From: Mycobacterium aquaticum
GTDB taxonomy: Bacteria; Actinomycetota; Actinomycetes; Mycobacteriales; Mycobacteriaceae
DNA length: 64,000 nucleotides
Direction: 5' to 3'
Assembly (NCBI RefSeq): GCF_002086485.1
Contig: NZ_MVHF01000026.1
Span: 40,866-104,865 of the forward strand
Shown piece by piece: positions 59,112 to 64,000 of this stretch (positions are counted from its first letter, which is position 1; each line of letters begins with the position of its first letter). Under the pieces are notes generated by a model. That model did no database searches. It saw only the letters and a program-made list of their open reading frames with translations, and had not been told where the DNA came from. The translations under genes and the position numbers were made by a program.

Positions 59112-60299
59112 TCAGTTTTCGGACCAGATGTCGATGACGGGATGCAGGTCGCGGGGGCCGTCCTCGGTCACCACGATGTTGCGTTCGAAGGTTGCGCCGG
59201 TGCCGTCGCGAATCACGAAGCGCTCCAGCGCAAGTGTCATCCCGACCTCGATCGGCCGTGGGTCGCCCGTGCGGATCCATGGCGCCTCGAACCCGAGGCC
59301 GAGGCCGTGGCCGCCGGCCTGGAATTCCGCACCCGCAAAGTCGTAGTCCTGTGCCCGCAGCAGTTCGTCGGCAGCCTCGGCGACGTCGGACACGGTGGCG
59401 CCGGGTACTGCCGCGGCGACAGCGGCATTCACCGAATCCTGCGCGAGCGCAAATGCACTCGCCTGGGCATCGGTCGGAGCTCTGTCGATGACGCGACTGC
59501 GCGCCAAATCGAAGAAATAGCCGCGGTAGGCGCCGCTGAAGTCGACGGTGAACAGGTCACCCGGGCGCAGCACGCGCTGCGACCAGGTCGGGGCTCCGTC
59601 GGGGAGACCGTCGGCCTCGTCGCCGAACGTCGCGACGAAAGCGTTGGCGACCACCGCGTCGCTGCGCGTGGCCTCGGCCACGAGTGCGGCGACCACGTCG
59701 GCTTCCCGGGCGCCTGCCCGCAACACATCGAGCGCCGCCCGAAACGACGCGTCGGCGATGGCACCCGCCTGCTCGAGCATGGCGATCTCGCCCGGCGACT
59801 TGACCGAACGGAGCCGTTCGACCAGATCGTCGACGATGACGAGTTCCCCGTCGCCAACGGGCGCCACCGCCTTCTCGAGGTGATCGAATTGGCGAGCGGT
59901 CATCGTGTCGGTGCCGCACACCGCAATTCGGCGCCGTTTGCCCGCGAGCACACTGGCGATCAGGTCGCCGAGGGTTTCTCCGTTGCCGACGTCGAGCGCG
60001 CGATGGTCGGTGACTGCGCGCGGCTCGGAGAAGCGGTCATCGGAACACAGCACCGCGCTGTCGTGGGTGACGACCAGCGCGGCATAGCCACGGTCGGCCC
60101 ATGCGCCCGGGACGTCACGGATGATCGGGAAGAATGGGTAGTGGCCGCACAGGTACTGAACATTCGCGAACCGCTCCACCGTCCCCCCGCCGCGAGCCCA
60201 GATGACGATGGCATCGATATCGTCGGCGGCGAGCTGGTTGCGCAGGTTGGCCATTCGCCGTTCGTATTCGTCGGTGGCGATCGATGCTGTGCTCTGCAC
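59112..60299 (-). CDS. M24-family metallopeptidase (Xaa-Pro peptidase/prolidase type)
   Basis: A 395-residue two-domain enzyme: an N-terminal creatinase-like domain and a pita-bread catalytic domain. The five metal ligands are visible: Asp in FTVDFSG and FFDLARS, His in GGHGLGLG, Glu in LALERFV and Glu in VVTEDGP. It probably cleaves peptides ending in proline or a related imino bond in the cytoplasm. GTG 60299 was chosen; an open frame extends upstream. It lies between the gamma-glutamyltransferase and transporter genes with short gaps. Confidence 0.87.
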   Translation of the reverse strand: MQSTASIATDEYERRMANLRNQLAADDIDAIVIWARGGGTVERFANVQYLCGHYPFFPIIRDVPGAWADRGYAALVVTHDSAVLCSDDRFSEPRAVTDHRALDVGNGETLGDLIASVLAGKRRRIAVCGTDTMTARQFDHLEKAVAPVGDGELVIVDDLVERLRSVKSPGEIAMLEQAGAIADASFRAALDVLRAGAREADVVAALVAEATRSDAVVANAFVATFGDEADGLPDGAPTWSQRVLRPGDLFTVDFSGAYRGYFFDLARSRVIDRAPTDAQASAFALAQDSVNAAVAAAVPGATVSDVAEAADELLRAQDYDFAGAEFQAGGHGLGLGFEAPWIRTGDPRPIEVGMTLALERFVIRDGTGATFERNIVVTEDGPRDLHPVIDIWSEN

Positions 60300-60327
60300 G
60301 TCTTGGTCCCTTCCGTCTCCGAGGTGG

Positions 60328-61938
60328 CTAGCTGTTGGTGCCGAGTGCGCGCGGAAAATGTGCGACCGCGGCCGCACCGTCGGATCGAGGATCCGAGGCG
60401 GCGGTCATACGACCGTCCGGTTCTGAGAAGACGACATTGGCTTGGCCGAGCGCCTCGGTTCTCGGTGGAACCTCCAGTACGAACAGCCCGCTGCCGATCA
60501 GCGCTTCCCGGGCGGCTGCCGGTGAATCGGATTCATATGACACCAAATCGTCTGTTGCGCCGTCATATTGAGGACCGACGACGCTGCGGGGCGCGGCGAC
60601 TGCGGCCTGCGCCGTGGCGCCACGGGTGGCGTGCAGCAGGATCTGCGCGAGGATCTGTGGCTGGCCCTGTCCGCCCATCGTGGACAGGATGTGCCGAACG
60701 GATCCGTCGTGCAACGTCATCGCCGGCATCAAAGTGTGGGCGGGTCGTTTACGCGGGGCAATGACGTTGGGTGCGTGCTCGTCGAGTGAGAAGCTGGTGC
60801 CGCGGTTGTGATACAGGATGCCGGTCTGCGGGTCGATCAGTCCGGACCCGAACGCGTAGAACACGCTCTGGATCAACGAGACTGCGTAGCCGTCGCTGTC
60901 CATCGCCGATACTCCCACGGTGTCACCGTGCGGGATGAGCGACGCGTCGCGAGCCTGGCCGACGGGCGCGAACGACGTCAGGTCGTCGTGCACAAGAGCA
61001 CCAACGTCCACGCCAACCTGGCGTGGGTCGGCCAGCGAATCGTCACGAATTCGGTTGGCGCGGTGGAAGAGTCGCATGACGGTACCGAAGTCGGCGCCCA
61101 GCGGGTCAGCGAGGCCCAGTTCCTCCACCGCGCGAAGGACGCGCAGCAGGATGAAGCCATGGGTGTTCGGCGGGCTCGTCAGGACGGTGAGATCGCCGAA
61201 CGTGGTCTGCAACGGTGCGGTGGTCTCGGGCTGGAAGTCCGCGAAGTCGTCTGCGGTCAGCTGGGATCCGCGGGATTGCAGGTAGGTGATGGAGCGGGTT
61301 GCGAGAGCACCTTGGTAGAACTCGTCGGGGCCGCCGGCGCGCAGGAGCGAGAAGCTCGCGGCAAGTTCGGGCTGCCGCAACAGATCTCCGGCGCGGCGAG
61401 ACTGCCCGTCGGGGCGGAACACCCGGTCGAAGTCGGATGTGCCGTGCAGGTCCGCGTTCTCGGGGTGCAGCAAATGCCGGGCGACCGAGGGGGCCAGCTC
61501 AACGCCGGATGCGGCGGCGTCCTCCGCCGCGGCCAAGGTGTCGGACCAGGAGAGTCGAGATCCATGGCTGCGCAGTGCCTCCCAGCCCCGCACCCCGCCG
61601 GGGACCGTCACCGTGTGCACATCGCGGGCGGGCAGGCTCCGGCCGAACGTCGACCGCAGCACGGCCGCATCGGTGGTGCCGGCCGCCCATCCCGACGAGT
61701 TGATGCACTGCACCTTCCCGTCGGGGCCGCGCACCAGCGCGATCAGATCGCCGCCGAGTGCGACGTTGTGCGGGTAGACCACGGTGAGTACGGCAGCGGC
61801 GGCGATGGCCGCATCGATCGCCGTGCCGCCGTCGCGCAACGCGTTCAGACCCGCCTCGGTGGCGAGGGAGTGTGGGGCGGCGATGGCCCCGATGATCGAC
61901 GCTCCGGCGGCGTCGGGGGATCCGACGGGGTTGGTCAA
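60328..61938 (-). CDS. Gamma-glutamyltransferase family protein (Ntn hydrolase)
   Basis: A 536-residue GGT-family enzyme without signal peptide, so cytoplasmic, unlike the secreted GGT of glutathione users. The N-terminal block is APHSLATEAGLNALRDGGTAIDA; the autocleavage/catalytic threonine is in PHGDTVGVSAMDSDGY; the C-terminal block is ILSTMGGQGQPQI. The start is TTG 61938 with GGAG upstream and no better in-frame codon. It is the first gene of the operon with M24 peptidase and transporter. Its precise substrate is unknown. Confidence 0.88.
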   Translation of the reverse strand: MTNPVGSPDAAGASIIGAIAAPHSLATEAGLNALRDGGTAIDAAIAAAAVLTVVYPHNVALGGDLIALVRGPDGKVQCINSSGWAAGTTDAAVLRSTFGRSLPARDVHTVTVPGGVRGWEALRSHGSRLSWSDTLAAAEDAAASGVELAPSVARHLLHPENADLHGTSDFDRVFRPDGQSRRAGDLLRQPELAASFSLLRAGGPDEFYQGALATRSITYLQSRGSQLTADDFADFQPETTAPLQTTFGDLTVLTSPPNTHGFILLRVLRAVEELGLADPLGADFGTVMRLFHRANRIRDDSLADPRQVGVDVGALVHDDLTSFAPVGQARDASLIPHGDTVGVSAMDSDGYAVSLIQSVFYAFGSGLIDPQTGILYHNRGTSFSLDEHAPNVIAPRKRPAHTLMPAMTLHDGSVRHILSTMGGQGQPQILAQILLHATRGATAQAAVAAPRSVVGPQYDGATDDLVSYESDSPAAAREALIGSGLFVLEVPPRTEALGQANVVFSEPDGRMTAASDPRSDGAAAVAHFPRALGTNS

Positions 61939-62055
61939 GGTGGCCGCAACTCCTCTCGTGAGTGCCCAACCCGTACGACGGCGCGGGCGGGCGCTTCGGG
62001 ATCGCGGTGTGACCGCGACCCGGGTGAGCTGTCGACGTGGCGTGGACCACAGCAG

Positions 62056-62087
62056 CCTATCGAATGATAGGGGCTATTGATCGATAG
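62056..62087. promoter_or_regulatory. Paired palindromes upstream of the gamma-glutamyltransferase operon
   Basis: CCTATC-GAAT-GATAGG (62056-62071) is a perfect inverted repeat, and CTAT-TGATCG-ATAG (62074-62087) is a second, related one immediately downstream. They lie in the 181-base gap between the glutamyltransferase start and the methyltransferase stop, a likely operator for a TetR- or GntR-type repressor. Confidence 0.5.
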
Positions 62088-62119
62088 GGGAAGGCTTCGG
62101 CGAGATGTCGCCGGTGTCG

Positions 62120-63718
62120 TCAGCCGATCCGGATGAGTTTCATCTCGGCGAGCCGTTGCACGAGAGTGTCGACGTGCTCGGCCAGCACGTCGCGCCGCGG
62201 CCGGCCGGCGTCGTCCTCGACCACGATCGGGTCCTCGGCGTCGATCGCCACGAGCGCGTCGACGAGAGCATCGTGGTCGCGGGTGCCGTCCAGTAGTGGA
62301 ACGAGGTGCCGATCGACGTCTGACAGGACCAACGGCTCGTGCCACGGATTGAACGTCGAGGATTCGCCGCCGCCTGTGAGGCTTGCCATGCGGCGGGCGG
62401 ACTCGTCGACGCGCAACGACGCAGGCGTCGGCTCTGGCAGCACCGGATCGAGCCGGAACCGGGCCTGCCCTTGCCCGATCAACACTCCCATCAGGTTGTC
62501 GACGGTGTCGGCGATGGTGGCGCTTGGTGTGAAACCCGCGGCGATCAGCCGGGCTGTGACGGTGTCGATCAACTCCTGCCGGGACAGGGTCCACGGCCAC
62601 CGATCGTTGAGTGCTTCGAGCGCCGCCTTGATGCCCGGGTCGTTGGTGAACAGGGTTGCCCCGTCCGCCTCGACGTACTCCTGGCGGGACTGGTCCATCC
62701 TCGTTTCGCCGTCGGCCGGGGGAGTCCAGGCCGCGAAATGCAGCGTTTGGTAGCGGCGTGGGTCAGGTTGGTAGTCGATCTGCCGCGCGCGTTCGGTGTG
62801 GACGAACAGGGACTCCCGGAACGAGCGGTTGATGGCGAAATCGATGTACTGCTCGACGAGAACCTGAACACCCGCGCACTTCTCGGCGAGGAATTCGGCG
62901 ACCTTGGGGCCGTGGTTGGCGGGCACCATGGTCTCGGGGCGTGCTTCCCCGAGATACACCAGGCCCTTCTCGGCGGCGCGACCCACCATCTCGTAGAAGT
63001 AGCACGGTGAGTTGAACGATTCGAGTTCGTCGTGCAGAAGGAAGAAATCTCCGAAAGCCTCATCGCGCGAACGGAATTCGGCGAGCACGCGGGCCAGCAC
63101 GCCATCGGCCGGGGCGACCTCCTCCAGGAAGTCGACCATGCGGCGGGCATCGGTGACCCGTTGTTCGGGAGTGCCACTGGCGCCGCCGGCCAGCAGCATC
63201 GCGTCGCGCATCACCTCCTTGGACTTCCAGCCGGGGTAGGTGTTGTAGCTGAGGTACGCCACCCCGTCCGGCGCCAGGAGCCGGCGAAATGCCGTGAGGA
63301 TCGCGTCCTGCACGTGGTCCGGTACCCAGCTGTAGACGCCATGGCAGATGATGAAGTCGAACTGACCCAGAGCCGTGAGATCCGTCGTGGCGATGTCACC
63401 GACCGTCAGTTCCACGTTGCCCAATCCCAGGGCCGCCACGTACGCCCGCCCTTGTTCGATCTGGACCGGCGACAGATCGATGCCCACCACGCGTGCCTCG
63501 GGATGCGCGGCGGCGAACGGGATGATGTTCCCGGCCGTGGCACAGCCGATCTCCAGGACCCGGGCCGTCGCCACGTCGGCGGTTTCCAGCCCGAAGAGGT
63601 GCGCGATCGCCGCCAGCACGCCCGGCGCGGACGGCGGGATTGCATACGACTTGTAGGGCGTCGCGTCGTAATCCGCGCGCAGCGCATCGGTGGCTGCGTG
63701 GCGCTCTGGTGCCGTCAA
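62120..63718 (-). CDS. SAM-dependent methyltransferase with methyltransferase regulatory domain
   Basis: A 532-residue protein. The SAM-binding motif VLEIGCATAGNIIPFAAAHP and VVGIDLSPVQIEQG is at about 54-90, and motif IV-like GQFDFIICHGVYSWV follows. A regulatory domain (SPCYFYEMVGRAAEKGLVYLGEA) comes next, and the last 170 residues form winged-helix-like modules. This layout is that of the PKMT-type protein-lysine methyltransferases known from Rickettsia and of related actinobacterial proteins. It precedes the peptide operon in the same direction but behind a separate promoter gap. The substrate is unknown. Confidence 0.82.
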   Translation of the reverse strand: MTAPERHAATDALRADYDATPYKSYAIPPSAPGVLAAIAHLFGLETADVATARVLEIGCATAGNIIPFAAAHPEARVVGIDLSPVQIEQGRAYVAALGLGNVELTVGDIATTDLTALGQFDFIICHGVYSWVPDHVQDAILTAFRRLLAPDGVAYLSYNTYPGWKSKEVMRDAMLLAGGASGTPEQRVTDARRMVDFLEEVAPADGVLARVLAEFRSRDEAFGDFFLLHDELESFNSPCYFYEMVGRAAEKGLVYLGEARPETMVPANHGPKVAEFLAEKCAGVQVLVEQYIDFAINRSFRESLFVHTERARQIDYQPDPRRYQTLHFAAWTPPADGETRMDQSRQEYVEADGATLFTNDPGIKAALEALNDRWPWTLSRQELIDTVTARLIAAGFTPSATIADTVDNLMGVLIGQGQARFRLDPVLPEPTPASLRVDESARRMASLTGGGESSTFNPWHEPLVLSDVDRHLVPLLDGTRDHDALVDALVAIDAEDPIVVEDDAGRPRRDVLAEHVDTLVQRLAEMKLIRIG

Positions 63719-63872
63719 CGGCGCTCCCTCCGGCCTGAGCGACCCTCTCGGTCGTGCGCCTCATTCGAACATGCCGACGCCGGGCCGACCACGCCCGCCG
63801 AATGCGGAAAGCTGGGCTTTGCCGCCTGTTCAGGCGCCGTTAACGGCCCGTCGGCCGGTTGGGCAAAAAATG

Positions 63873-63903
63873 AGGCCGGTACGGAAACTCCAGGTACCGG
63901 CCT
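63873..63903 (-). terminator. Intrinsic terminator after the tRNA 3' half
   Basis: On the minus strand AGGCCGGTAC (63903 to 63894) and GTACCGGCCT (63882 to 63873) form a perfect 10-bp stem with an 11-base loop, followed by CATTTTTTG: a hairpin plus six T, a textbook Rho-independent terminator. It starts six bases after the tRNA-like 3' end, where a tRNA gene terminator would sit. Confidence 0.7.
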
Positions 63904-63909
63904 TGCCAG

Positions 63910-63957
63910 TGCCCCCAGTAGGGCTCGAACCTACGACCTGCGGATTATCAGATCCGA
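63910..63957 (-). pseudogene. 3' half of a tRNA gene (candidate displaced attachment site)
   Basis: On the minus strand the sequence has a perfect T arm (GTAGG-TTCGAGC-CCTAC, 63934 to 63918), the variable loop AGGTC, and a 3' acceptor strand TGGGGGC with discriminator A. Before these come the anticodon-like TGATAA and TCCGC. The expected 5' acceptor strand (GCCCCCA) and D arm are absent from the 43 bases that remain, and the anticodon stem does not pair with normal geometry. The anticodon, if Ile-GAT, is uncertain. A terminator follows. This fits a tRNA 3' half left by integration of a mobile element. Confidence 0.6.
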
Positions 63958-64000
63958 TGATTCGCCGGAGATCACCAAGGTCGTCGAACCCGAGCCCACC

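Noticed and set aside
63910..64000. A complete tRNA-Ile(GAT) gene on the minus strand.
   Set aside because: The T arm and 3' acceptor are good, but no matching 5' acceptor or D arm is present and the anticodon stem does not pair properly.

Overview
The window is a high-GC actinobacterial chromosome segment. Gene order (purB, cyp126, purC, ptrB ... purSQ ... encapsulin, DyP, pepC ... purL ... purF, purM ... pabC ... sseC, cysA, thiX, lmeA, glnR, mshD, pst, phoU, LCP, dus, desA1) matches the Rv0777-Rv0826 stretch of Mycobacterium tuberculosis, with several insertions. Mycobacterium-specific genes (mycothiol synthase mshD, desA1, lmeA, an Mce protein) and the complete pst operon point to a fast-growing mycobacterium (Mycolicibacterium, M. 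smegmatis-like). The species cannot be fixed from the sequence alone.

Layout. 1-8.2 kb: purB end, cyp126, a TDT-family transporter, a DUF1707 protein, an Rv0779c-like protein, purC, an unsplit oligopeptidase B, and a DoxX/TetR pair with a thiol peroxidase. 8.2-13 kb: a deacetylase-like protein, an FAD dehydrogenase, a metallo-beta-lactamase-fold protein, a secreted protein, purS-purQ. 13-23.8 kb: encapsulin with its DyP peroxidase cargo, pepC, an antiporter, purL, membrane hydrolase/protease genes and an APC permease. 23.8-32.5 kb: F420/FMN oxidoreductase, orphan Mce, DoxX fusion, purF, purM, ygfZ, pabC. 32.5-36.7 kb: a candidate structured RNA, two paralogous lipoproteins, nitrobindin, and a thiosulfate/cysteine operon (DUF4395-cysA-sseC) headed by a leaderless polycysteine peptide, then thiX. 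36.7-45.7 kb: lmeA, glnR-mshD, pstSCAB, an oxidoreductase/MarR pair, phoU. 45.7-53.9 kb: LCP transferase, dus, desA1, secreted proteins, TetR/MpaB pair. 53.9-63.7 kb: an accessory-looking seven-gene peptide operon (gamma-glutamyltransferase, M24 peptidase, lipoprotein, two permeases, two ATPases) flanked by a TetR gene and a large methyltransferase. 63.7-64 kb: a terminator and the 3' half of a tRNA, suggesting an integration boundary just past the right edge.

How the parts work together. Six IMP-pathway genes (purB end, C, S/Q/L, F, M) are scattered as separate transcription units; several have a TANNNT box only 6-8 nt before the start codon, as in leaderless mRNAs. Nutrient-control genes cluster in the middle: GlnR (nitrogen), PstSCAB/PhoU (phosphate), and the polycysteine peptide upstream of the sulfur-transfer genes (cysteine). 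Redox functions recur: encapsulin-DyP, thiol peroxidase, nitrobindin, thioredoxin, mycothiol synthase.

The strongest non-coding signals are the polycysteine leaderless ORF (36145-36234, -), a structured transcript at about 32560-32728 (+) that opens with an almost perfect extended Shine-Dalgarno sequence, and the tRNA 3' half at 63910-63957 (-). No complete rRNA or tRNA gene, insertion sequence or CRISPR array was seen, and no gene-free stretch exceeds 300 bases.
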